DNA of 64,000 nucleotides. It comes from Arthrobacter_M sp030063245 (GTDB lineage: Bacteria; Actinomycetota; Actinomycetes; Actinomycetales; Micrococcaceae). Within the stretch, counting starts at the first letter, position 1. The number at the start of each line of letters is the position of its first letter. Location: NCBI RefSeq assembly GCF_051131705.1, contig NZ_CP180316.1, forward strand, positions 868,001 to 932,000. The letters run 5' to 3'. The position numbers and the translations under genes are program-made. Of this stretch, positions 52,003 to 59,885 are shown one piece after another. The notes under the pieces are model-generated. The model made no database searches. It was given only the letters and a program-made list of their open reading frames with translations, and was not told where the DNA came from.

Positions 52003-53221
52003 TTGACTGGAACTACACATCGTCTGTTAGCAGCTTCTGCCACCGCCGCTCTTGTGGGCGGCGGTCTCTTTTTGACCGGTTCCCCCGCTGGCAGCTCCGT
52101 CTGCCAGCGCCTGCACGACTGCCCAAGCTGGCTTCACCACGGCGCTGACCAACGCCGGCGTGAAATCGGAACGCACGGCCCAGCTGGCCACAGCCTTACA
52201 GACGGTGCTTGACGCGCAGAAAGCGGGCGTGGCTGTGGTTGCCGCTGCCTTCGCGAACACCCCTCCGGCGGGGGCTGCATGGGAGGCTGCCAAGGCGGAC
52301 CTGGTCAAGGCATCGGCGGATCTGCTGACTGCCCAGGCGGCGGCCGCGGCAGCGCAGCCGGCGCTCGGCGCGGCGCAGGCTGACTTGGCCATAGCACTCA
52401 CCGCCCAGACGAAAGCGGCGGCCGCGGCTGCGAACGCCGGTGCCGAGCTGGCAGCGGCGGACGCTGCAGCCAAATCTGCCGCCGTCGCCGTCGTCGAGGC
52501 GCAGGCCGCCTTCGACGCCCTGCCGGCCGATCCCGCTGCCCCCAAGGACGCCGCGGCGCAGAAGCTCGCGCTCGCCGTCGCGGCCAGCGTGGCCGCTCAG
52601 AACAACCTGACGACGGCGCAAGGGAATGCCCAGGTGGCCGCTGCGGCGCTGGAGGCCGCCGACGCCGACGTCGCGAAGGCGCGGCTGCCGCTGGATCCCG
52701 CAACGTCCGGAACTCCTGCGGCTGTGGCTGTGACGGCTGCGCTCAATCTGCAAACGGCGCAGAAGGCCGAGGCCGCGGCTGCCGCGGCCGCAGTCACGAC
52801 CGAATCTGCGTACGTGGCTGCAGAAAATGCGGCTGGGATTGCGGCAGCAGTAGCTGCTGTGCAGCAGGCGATGGCCGCCGTCGACGCCTTGAATGCTGAT
52901 ATGGGGGACTTGAGGATCGACACGGCGGAACTGCACCGGGCGTTCGAGGCCTCCATCGCTGCCTGCTCCGGCGGGGCAACCGGGACGGTCGTGACACCGA
53001 GGGTCGCCGGTGCGGGTACAGGGACCACCGTCGTCGCAGGGAAGGAAAGAGCCGCTGCACCCGTCGCGACGAACAAGGGCATGAATGTGCAGACCGCTGC
53101 CCGTGCGTCCGCGGACGAACCGGCTAACATCTTTGCTCTGGGCGGTCTGCTCGCTGCAGGCCTCGGAGTTCCGGTCCTGGTGGCCGTCAGGATGCGCCGC
53201 AAGTCACGAAACGATAGCTAA
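52003..53221 (+). pseudogene. Ala-rich exported surface protein with an apparent frameshift
   Basis: A TTG start at 52003 with GAGGGG upstream opens a signal peptide ('AASATAALVGGGLFLTGSP'). That frame stops at 52212 without making sense after base 52086. One base over, the sequence continues as 'LAAPSASACTTAQAGF', a proper signal-peptide end, and then a long Ala-rich helical protein to 53221 ending in a membrane helix and basic tail ('ALGGLLAAGLGVPVLVAV'). The second frame is closed by TGA at 52073-52075, so the shift must lie after it, most simply one extra C in the CCCCC run (52082-52086). It may be a mutation, a sequencing error or a switch. Gene finders would start it at GTG 52160 without a signal peptide. 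The tail looks like a wall-sorting tail but has no clear LAxTG. Confidence 0.7.
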
Positions 53222-53320
53222 TCTCTCCATGGCCTCAGGGGCGCCGGCTGGATCATTGCAGCAGGCTCCCCTGAGGCACCTACTACGTTTGCCACGGCAT
53301 CATTAAGGACCATCACGTTC

Positions 53321-54034
53321 ATGCCTGAAGAGGAAGCGCACGCTGCGGAACGGCCCGCGCAACTGAGTGCACGCCGCAAGCGGCGCCGGCTGGCCGTCGT
53401 TGTGCTGTTAATACTCGTAACCCTGCTTGGCGCCCTTTTTCTTCCCCAGCTTTCCGCGGATGTCGCCGCCACCGCGCCTTCCACGGCGTTTTCAACGGCT
53501 CCCGTTCCTCTCACACAGCCGGTTCCGGCAAGGCCCGCGAATCCTTCGCCGGCGGCAGCACCGGCGGCGGCAGCACCGGCGGCGCCAGGGCCGGCTGCCG
53601 CCGCGCCGGAGCGACTGTTCTACCCCAGCGTCGGGATCGATCTGAGCGTCCTGCCGCTCACACCCACGGACGCCGAAACCAATGGTCAGGAGCTGGATCC
53701 ACCGCTGACCGAAAATGCGTACTGGTTGACCTCCTACGGGATGCCGGGCACCGGTTCAGCGAACACCACGTACATCGTGGGACATAGCTGGGAGGGCAGG
53801 GACGCTCCGTTCAACCACCTCAGCGCCCAGGCGAAGGTCGGCGATGTCTTTACGGTCGTTATGGCCACCGGTTCGTTGGCCTATCGTGTTGACTCTGTCA
53901 GCACCCATGACAAGGACACCCTCAAGGACAGCGACATCTGGAACATCGTGCCGAACCGGCTGATCCTGGTGAGCTGTTACACGGAAGATCTCTGGGGTAA
54001 GAACGTGATTATCAGCGCAAGCCTTGCCGGCTGA
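53321..54034 (+). CDS. Class F-like sortase
   Basis: Predicted membrane-bound transpeptidase with the catalytic domain outside the cell, 237 residues. A basic N-terminus, one membrane helix (about 25-46) and an Ala/Pro linker precede the sortase domain. The catalytic His is in 'TYIVGHSWEGRDAPFNHL' (about 155) and the Cys in 'LILVSCYTED' (about 219). Where class F enzymes usually have Arg shortly after the Cys, this protein reads 'LWGKNVIISA', with Lys instead. It may use a substitute residue or have altered activity. It sits between the Ala-rich surface protein and a lipoprotein gene. Confidence 0.8.
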   Translation: MPEEEAHAAERPAQLSARRKRRRLAVVVLLILVTLLGALFLPQLSADVAATAPSTAFSTAPVPLTQPVPARPANPSPAAAPAAAAPAAPGPAAAAPERLFYPSVGIDLSVLPLTPTDAETNGQELDPPLTENAYWLTSYGMPGTGSANTTYIVGHSWEGRDAPFNHLSAQAKVGDVFTVVMATGSLAYRVDSVSTHDKDTLKDSDIWNIVPNRLILVSCYTEDLWGKNVIISASLAG

Positions 54035-54062
54035 TCCCGCAGCCTAACGGCTCGGCACCGCC

Positions 54063-54110
54063 GCGAACGCTGCCGCGGACGCTGCCGCGGACGTGGCCGG
54101 GGACGTGGCC
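54063..54110 (+). repeat. Four 12-bp tandem repeats after the class F sortase
   Basis: Four 12-base units of the type GCGGACGCTGCC or GCGGACGTGGCC stand between the sortase and the lipoprotein gene. No function is evident. Confidence 0.85.
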
Positions 54111-54158
54111 CGGGTGCCGGTGCGTAATTCGCGCTCCGTGGCATGACAGAATGGTGCG

Positions 54159-54710
54159 ATGGTTCAGGGCAGCAGGAGCGCGTGTCGCACCAGCTTGGTA
54201 CACCGATTTCGGATGAACGTCGTTGGCGTGGTTGTTGTGTTGAGTATCGCGGCCTTCTGCTCCGGCTGCAGCGCAAGAAGCGACGTGGTCCAGACAAAAG
54301 CGCTCCCTTCTGCCGCTTCGCCGTCAGCTGCTTTTGCGCCTACCGTCACCACCGGCGCGGTCTCCCTTCCTGACACGGTAGGCCCGAACACACCCTCCAC
54401 AAGTCCGGAAGCCGACGCTGTTTCTGCGATGCAACTCTCGGTGGAGAAGGCACTGACCAAGTTGTCCGAAGTCTCCCCGCAGCCGGACCGCGGACAGGTG
54501 GAAGCCGCTCTTGCGCAGGCAGGCACCGCGCCGGAGATGACGGAGGTGTCGGATAGCCGGACACCGACGGGTCTCAAAGCGGACGGGGTTGAAGCGGGTG
54601 TGCTCAGCGGTACGCAATGCGTCATGGCGAAAATCCGTGACGGTCAAGTCTCTGTCGCCGTCCTGCCGGTGCTTTCCAGCGGTAAGTGCTTCATCGGCGG
54701 CGACCGTTAG
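54159..54710 (+). CDS. Uncharacterised lipoprotein
   Basis: Exported protein of 183 residues. The N-terminus has a basic region, a hydrophobic stretch ('MNVVGVVVVLSIAAF') and a lipobox ending in Cys37 ('FCSGC'), so it should be lipid-anchored outside the membrane. A Ser/Ala/Thr/Pro-rich linker is followed by a globular part of about 90 residues with 'VEKALTKLSEV' and two Cys ('GTQCVMAKI' and 'SGKCFIGG') that probably form a disulfide. The start is taken at ATG 54159 because it supplies the basic region; ATG 54213 is an alternative. Family not identified with certainty. It lies between two sortase genes. Confidence 0.72.
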   Translation: MVQGSRSACRTSLVHRFRMNVVGVVVVLSIAAFCSGCSARSDVVQTKALPSAASPSAAFAPTVTTGAVSLPDTVGPNTPSTSPEADAVSAMQLSVEKALTKLSEVSPQPDRGQVEAALAQAGTAPEMTEVSDSRTPTGLKADGVEAGVLSGTQCVMAKIRDGQVSVAVLPVLSSGKCFIGGDR

Positions 54711-54759
54711 TCTTTAATGAGCTGTCCCTTCAGCTGCTGCCTTTTATCCAGGAGAGTCC

Positions 54760-55560
54760 ATGCCCCAGATGCTTCGATCACGGAGCGCTGTTACTGGCAG
54801 GAGCCACAAGTCCCCTCCCCGCCGTGCCCGTACGTCGGCTGTGCAGGTCGTCGGCGAACTGCTGCTGACCTTTGGCGTTATAGCGCTGCTTTTTGTCGGT
54901 TGGGAGTTGTGGTGGACAAATCTAACGGCAGGAGCGGTCCAGAGCGCGGCAGTTCAACAGTTTGCCCGCGAGGCTCCGGTACCAACCCCTGCCAATCCCC
55001 CCGGCGCCCCCCTGCCGTCGGCCTCCCAACCCCACGGAACCGCACCGGTACTGGAGGCACCGGACCATGGGAAGACATTCGGCATCATTTACATTCCGCG
55101 GTTCGGCGATACCTATAGCCGTCCCTTGGCCGAGGGCACCAGCATTGACGTACTGGACACCCTGGGTTTGGGGCACTATGCGAGTACCGCCATGCCAGGG
55201 GAGGTCGGAAATTTTGCCGTCGCGGGGCATCGGCAGACCCACGGCGCTGTCCTGGACAACATCCACACACTGGCCCCTGGAGACAAGATCTACATCCAAA
55301 CCAAGGATGCCTTTTACACCTATGCGTTCCGCAATGAACAAATAGTTTTGCCGTCCCGGATGGACGTGTTGCTGCCGGTGCCAACCCAGCCCGGAGTCCA
55401 GCCAAAAGAGAGCTTGCTGACCATGACGAGTTGCAATCCAAGATTCGGCTCACAGGAGCGGATAATCGCCTACTCCGTGCTGGAATCATGGCGGCCGGTA
55501 TCCGCAGGGGCTCCAGCTGCCATCGCTGGGCAAGTGGCGGCTCTGGCGGGGAGGGGCTGA
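54760..55560 (+). CDS. Class E sortase
   Basis: Membrane-bound transpeptidase that anchors LAxTG proteins to the wall in actinobacteria. The 266 residues have one membrane helix (about 28-50), a linker, and a catalytic domain with His in 'NFAVAGHRQTHG' (about 157), Cys in 'LTMTSCNPRFGS' (about 226) and Arg in 'SQERIIAY' (about 235), all three catalytic residues kept. AGGAGA precedes the ATG. The likely substrate is the LAYTG protein encoded just downstream on the opposite strand. A small membrane protein gene follows after 2 bases. Confidence 0.92.
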   Translation: MPQMLRSRSAVTGRSHKSPPRRARTSAVQVVGELLLTFGVIALLFVGWELWWTNLTAGAVQSAAVQQFAREAPVPTPANPPGAPLPSASQPHGTAPVLEAPDHGKTFGIIYIPRFGDTYSRPLAEGTSIDVLDTLGLGHYASTAMPGEVGNFAVAGHRQTHGAVLDNIHTLAPGDKIYIQTKDAFYTYAFRNEQIVLPSRMDVLLPVPTQPGVQPKESLLTMTSCNPRFGSQERIIAYSVLESWRPVSAGAPAAIAGQVAALAGRG

Positions 55561-55562
55561 CT

Positions 55563-55745
55563 GTGTACGCGTGGATTTTTTCTCACCTGCCCGGGCCCTT
55601 CTGGCTGCGGGTCTTCAGCTCGGTCCTGCTGCTCGTGGGAGTCTTGGCCCTATTGCTCCAGATCGTCTTTCCTTGGTTATCCGATGCCAGCCATCTGACG
55701 GACTCGACAATCGGCAACGGGGCAGGAACAGGACCCGCCCCGTAG
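55563..55745 (+). CDS. Small membrane protein downstream of class E sortase
   Basis: 60-residue protein starting at GTG 55563, two bases after the sortase stop, with GAGGGG upstream. It has a short 'YAWIFSHLPGPFWLRVF' start, one membrane helix (about 17-38) and a polar tail. Small proteins with the same 'LPGP.W' start often follow class E sortase genes in actinobacteria, from memory of those loci, so the pairing appears conserved. Function unknown; it may help the sortase in the membrane. Confidence 0.75.
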   Translation: MYAWIFSHLPGPFWLRVFSSVLLLVGVLALLLQIVFPWLSDASHLTDSTIGNGAGTGPAP

Positions 55746-55749
55746 ACGT

Positions 55750-55784
55750 AGAAGTGCCCGGAGCCTATGGCTCCGGGCACTTCT
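55750..55784. terminator. Bidirectional terminator between sortase operon and LAYTG gene
   Basis: A perfect 16-bp stem, AGAAGTGCCCGGAGCC with its complement, around a TAT loop, 4 bases after the small gene and 14 bases from the convergent stop. Confidence 0.85.
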
Positions 55785-55798
55785 GCTGATGCTAAATG

Positions 55799-56425
55799 CT
55801 ATGCGTCCACGGCGGTGCGGTTGCGGCGGCGGGAAACGACCACGGTGCTGACGCCTGCGGCTAGCGCTCCGGCACCGGCCAATGACCAGATCAGCACGCC
55901 GCTGTCTACGCCGGTGTAGGCCAGGCCGGTTCCGTTAGCGGCACCGGCTACGGCGGCGGCATCAGCTGACGTGCCAGTCACGTCGGCTGCGGTCCCGGCA
56001 GCAGCGACAACCTTGACGACCTGGCTGACCGTGACACCCGACGTCCGGCCCCTTGCGGTCAGCGTGTAGGTGCCGGTCTGCTCCAGCGGGACGTTGGCGG
56101 AGAAGCTGCCATCCGCTGCAGCAGTCGCGGTCAGCGAAACCGGAGCGGCCTTGATGATCATCGGAACGGACATCGACATGCCGCCGACGGAGCCAATGGC
56201 GCCACCGGCAACCGGGCTGGACATGGTGACCGTGATGTCGACGATTTCACCGGGAGTGAAGCCGGAGCCGCTGAAAACTACGGCCTGTCCTGGTGCTACG
56301 GTGCCCGCGGAGACCGTGGCACCGGGTGCGGAGGGATATTCGTCCGGCGCTGCCTGCGCGGCCATGGCGCCCGCAGAAAGAGTCAGGATGCCAGCAAGAG
56401 TTACTGCTGCAAGGGTTTTTTTCAT
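55799..56425 (-). CDS. LAxTG-anchored cell-surface protein
   Basis: 208-residue exported protein. A signal peptide (about 1-26, 'MKKTLAAVTLAGILTLSAGA' start) precedes an Ig-like beta domain (about 30-140, 'APGQAVVFSGSGFTPGEIVDI'). An Ala/Thr-rich stretch and a C-terminal sorting signal follow: LAYTG at 168-172, a hydrophobic segment and a basic tail 'SRRRNR'. LAxTG is the motif of class E sortases, and such a sortase is encoded next door. GGGGA stands 6 bases before ATG 56425. Probably a small wall-coat protein; no ligand is predicted. Confidence 0.85.
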   Translation of the reverse strand: MKKTLAAVTLAGILTLSAGAMAAQAAPDEYPSAPGATVSAGTVAPGQAVVFSGSGFTPGEIVDITVTMSSPVAGGAIGSVGGMSMSVPMIIKAAPVSLTATAAADGSFSANVPLEQTGTYTLTARGRTSGVTVSQVVKVVAAAGTAADVTGTSADAAAVAGAANGTGLAYTGVDSGVLIWSLAGAGALAAGVSTVVVSRRRNRTAVDA

Positions 56426-56606
56426 AGCGATTCCCCGGTTCTAAAAGTGAAGTTATCGCTGGTGCCCCCAGTGAGACCGCGACCTATAACGACACTATCA
56501 GGTGAACATGGTACTTTTTTGCACTTGTCACGTTCTGTCACGTTCTGTTACCAAAATTTCACCAGTGAGCCATGTTGCGGAGGTGATGATTCGGAACTCG
56601 GCCGCG

Positions 56607-58499
56607 TCAACGGCACTCGGAGGCCATTTCCTCGGGCAGCACTACGTCGGAACGTTTCTCGATGGTAGGCGTCACCTCCAGCTCAGCCTGGCCCGTCTGC
56701 ACCACCTTGGAGAAGTCGATCTCGATGGTCTTGGACTCACCCGGCGCCAGCTGCACCCGGATCACGCCAACCGGGCGCTCGGCATGCGTGAACGAGCCAA
56801 GTCCTGCGGTTTGGCCGTCGACTCTGGCACCTTGGGCCCGGGCCTGCGCCGGCCCATAGGCGACCACATTGGTAGCCACGCTGCCCCGCTCGACTCCGAA
56901 GACGGCGTCGCCCGTCACATACGCCGGGAGTGACTTCGCCGCATCCAGCGGGGCCGTATTGGTCATCTTCACCCGTGCGGTGTATTGCGCATAGCCGCTG
57001 GCAGAGCAGCGCTGCACTAATTGGACGGTGCGCTTGACGTAGTAATCCATCTTGGCGCCGGTGCCGTCATTAAAGTAGACGCCGAAGCCAGCGGCCGGAA
57101 CACTCGGCCCGGAAATGGAACCGCTGATCGTCCGGGGGGACAGGGCCTTTTGTTCGTCCGGTTTCGCCGACCAGAGCAGAATCCGATGATCAGCTACACC
57201 CGTTCCCAGTGCCTGGACCAGATGTTCGCCGGAGGTCTTCCCCGCCGAGATAGCGTCAAAGACCCTTGTTGCCACCTCGGCAAAGTAGACGTCCTGCAGC
57301 TGTGGTTCCCGGACGTTGGCATAGACATCGGAGAGCAGCGTCTTCACCAGATTGTCCGCGGTGAGCTTCGCTGGCAGCCCGCTGCTGCCAAGCCCTTCCG
57401 GCATTCCAACGGTCATATCAATGGGCCCGGTGGCCTTCAACACGAGGGACAAGGCCACCGGGTCGAGGGAAATTACTCCGTCCACGGGCTCGGAAGAATG
57501 CCGCTGCTCCCACATGGCTTTGGCCGTAGCGGCTGCCGTGGGGAAATCGGGCGTCATGTTGACATCCTGCATAAAGGTGCCGATTCGACCGGTGTAGATG
57601 GTTTCCTGGCTCGGATCCACGCCGACTGGCGGGCTGAATGAGCCCAGGGCAGTTGCGGAATCCTGCGCCGTGAGCTGTATTTTGCCGTTTTCCACATGGA
57701 TCAGCGCCAGCGCACCCGGGATTCCTCCGCTGGCCCGGATTTCCGCGTTGTTCTGGATCAGCAGCAGGTAATTGCGCGGTCCATCGGTTCCCATCATGGG
57801 AGGGATCAGCTGGGCGGCGTCGGATGCCACGGACAGCGTGCCGCGAACTTCGTTCAGCTGGTTCCTGGCGCCGTTCAAAGGGGCAGCAATCTGGGGGAGC
57901 AGACGGCTGGTATCGATGCCGGCCAGCCTGCTGTAGGAGAGCTGGACCGTATTCGCGGCGGAGACCACACTGGGAGTTGCCCGTATAAGCGGGTCCATGC
58001 TGACAGCGCCGGCCACCGGCGTCAGTGCCTTCCAGTCCAGGGACTCAAAGGCGCCGACCATGGGGACGGCGGCCAACCGGACCACATCATCGGCTGTAGT
58101 GGCGACCTCGGACGCTGCCGAAAAATTAGCCCCCAGCAACGGCAGTCCGCTGGCCAGCTTCCACAGTGGGTCAGCGCCGGCTTTCTTGGCCACGGCCGTG
58201 TGCGCGCCCAGTGATGCTACCGTTACCGCCGCCCCGGGCCCGTCATTGGCCAGCAGCTGGGCCTTCAGTTCCGGCAGCTGCGCGGCGGTGGCCTGCAGAT
58301 TATCCTTGATTTGGCCGGCGCGGAATCCGAGCCAGGCCGCCGCGCCGCCCAGTATCACGACAAGGACGACGGCGGCAAGACCTGCCTGCAGCAGCCTCTT
58401 GCGCCGCCGTCGCCGGCCAGCGGGCTGCCGCGTTCTACGCCGGCGGGGGGCATCATCGGACGGCTCCGGTTGAGCGCCCGGCTTCGCGAAATCCGTCAC
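56607..58499 (-). CDS. DUF4012 membrane protein
   Basis: Protein of 630 residues of unknown function, common in actinobacterial polysaccharide clusters. A basic Arg-rich cytosolic N-terminus leads to one membrane helix (about 38-58, 'LLQAGLAAVVLVVILGGAAAW') and a large external part. The DUF4012 core is recognisable by 'RNYLLLIQNNAEIRASGGIP' about 40 percent into the protein. GTG 58499 is preferred: it lies 2 bases after the UDP-glucose dehydrogenase stop, with AGG/TAGGA as overlapping binding site. The longer frame from 58643 would run into that gene. Co-transcribed with the dehydrogenase and sugar transferase. Confidence 0.87.
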   Translation of the reverse strand: MTDFAKPGAQPEPSDDAPRRRRTRQPAGRRRRRKRLLQAGLAAVVLVVILGGAAAWLGFRAGQIKDNLQATAAQLPELKAQLLANDGPGAAVTVASLGAHTAVAKKAGADPLWKLASGLPLLGANFSAASEVATTADDVVRLAAVPMVGAFESLDWKALTPVAGAVSMDPLIRATPSVVSAANTVQLSYSRLAGIDTSRLLPQIAAPLNGARNQLNEVRGTLSVASDAAQLIPPMMGTDGPRNYLLLIQNNAEIRASGGIPGALALIHVENGKIQLTAQDSATALGSFSPPVGVDPSQETIYTGRIGTFMQDVNMTPDFPTAAATAKAMWEQRHSSEPVDGVISLDPVALSLVLKATGPIDMTVGMPEGLGSSGLPAKLTADNLVKTLLSDVYANVREPQLQDVYFAEVATRVFDAISAGKTSGEHLVQALGTGVADHRILLWSAKPDEQKALSPRTISGSISGPSVPAAGFGVYFNDGTGAKMDYYVKRTVQLVQRCSASGYAQYTARVKMTNTAPLDAAKSLPAYVTGDAVFGVERGSVATNVVAYGPAQARAQGARVDGQTAGLGSFTHAERPVGVIRVQLAPGESKTIEIDFSKVVQTGQAELEVTPTIEKRSDVVLPEEMASECR

Positions 58500-58501
58500 T
58501 C

Positions 58502-59815
58502 CTAGGGCCTGCCCATTCCACGGTAAGTCCAACCCGCAGCGCGCCATTTCTGCGGATCCAGCGCGTTGCGGCCGTCCAGGATTCTGGCGTTGCGCACCAG
58601 CTGGATGGTCGCAAAGGGGTCCAGATCCCGATGCTGCCGCCATTCGGTCAGGAGCAGCACCGCATCCGCGTTGCGCAGGGCCTCCTCAATATCCAGCTCG
58701 TAATTGAGCTCCGGAAACCGCCGTGCCGCGTTTGCCAACGCCTGCGGATCCGTCACCGTGACCACGGCACCCTGCAGCTGCAGCTGGGCGGCAATGCTCA
58801 ACGCGGGGGAGTCGCGGACATCATCGCTGTCCGGCTTGAATGCCGCTCCCAGGACGGTAATCCGCTGCCCCAGCAGGCTCCCGCCACACATTTCGCGGGT
58901 CAGCTCCACCACCCTGGTGCGGCGTCTCATATTAATGGTGTCCACCTCACGCAGGAACGTCAGCGCCTGATCCGCGCCCAGTTCCCCTGCACGGGCCATA
59001 AAGGACCTGATGTCCTTGGGCAGGCAGCCGCCGCCAAACCCGATCCCGGCGTGCAGAAACTTCCGACCAATCCGCTCATCCATGCCGATGGCGTCGGCCA
59101 GTAGCGTGACGTCAGCACCCGCGGCGTCACAAACTTCAGCCATCGCATTGATGAAGGAAATCTTGGTTGCCAGGAACGAATTCGCTGCTGCCTTGACCAA
59201 CTCAGCGGTGGCGTAATCGGTCACCAAGCGCGGTGTTCCCATGCCACGTGGAGTGGCATAGACCTCGTCCAGCACTCCGGCCGCAGCGTGGTCCTCGGAG
59301 CCGCCGGGCACGCCGTAGACAAAGCGATCTGGGCTCAGCGTGTCCTGCACCGCATGGCCTTCGCGCAGAAACTCCGGGTTCCAGGCCAGATGGGCGCCGG
59401 GCTGGGCGTCCCGAATCAATTCGGCCAGGCGGCCGGCCGTCCCCACCGGAACGGTGGATTTGCCCACCACCAGATCGCCGTCAGCCAGATAGGGGAGCAG
59501 GCCCAGCGCGGCGGCGTCCACGTAACGCAGATCCGCCGCGTTCTCGCCTTTCTTCTGCGGTGTCCCCACGCAGATGAAGTGCACGGCACTACCCTCGGCG
59601 GCGGCCATATCGGTGGTGAAGGTCAGCCGGCCGGTGGCCTGGACCTCACCAAGCAGCTCCTCCAACCCGGGTTCAAAGAAGGGTGCCCGCGCCGTGGACA
59701 GCTCGGCAATCTTCTGCTCATCCACATCGATGCCCACCACATCGTGACCCAGCTTGGCCATACAGGCGGCGTGGACGGCACCGAGATATCCGCAACCGAT
59801 AACTGAGACGCGCAT
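58502..59815 (-). CDS. UDP-glucose 6-dehydrogenase
   Basis: Oxidises UDP-glucose to UDP-glucuronate with NAD, giving an acidic sugar donor. The 437 residues start with the Rossmann motif 'VIGCGYLGAVHAACMAKLG'. Later come 'ICVGTP', 'STVPVGTAGRLAEL', 'WNPEFLREGHAVQD', 'ELVKAAANSFLATKISF', and the catalytic Cys in 'GFGGGCLPKDIRS' (about 264). AAAGG precedes the ATG. The gene sits between a sugar-phosphate transferase and DUF4012, so the glycan probably contains glucuronic acid or a derivative. UDP-ManNAc dehydrogenase is less likely given the motif set. Confidence 0.9.
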   Translation of the reverse strand: MRVSVIGCGYLGAVHAACMAKLGHDVVGIDVDEQKIAELSTARAPFFEPGLEELLGEVQATGRLTFTTDMAAAEGSAVHFICVGTPQKKGENAADLRYVDAAALGLLPYLADGDLVVGKSTVPVGTAGRLAELIRDAQPGAHLAWNPEFLREGHAVQDTLSPDRFVYGVPGGSEDHAAAGVLDEVYATPRGMGTPRLVTDYATAELVKAAANSFLATKISFINAMAEVCDAAGADVTLLADAIGMDERIGRKFLHAGIGFGGGCLPKDIRSFMARAGELGADQALTFLREVDTINMRRRTRVVELTREMCGGSLLGQRITVLGAAFKPDSDDVRDSPALSIAAQLQLQGAVVTVTDPQALANAARRFPELNYELDIEEALRNADAVLLLTEWRQHRDLDPFATIQLVRNARILDGRNALDPQKWRAAGWTYRGMGRP

Positions 59816-59885
59816 GAGTAAGGCCTTTCAGGGCTGACGTGGAAAACACTAGGTTTTGGGGGATCGAGGGCTGGAGCCCGAGGAT

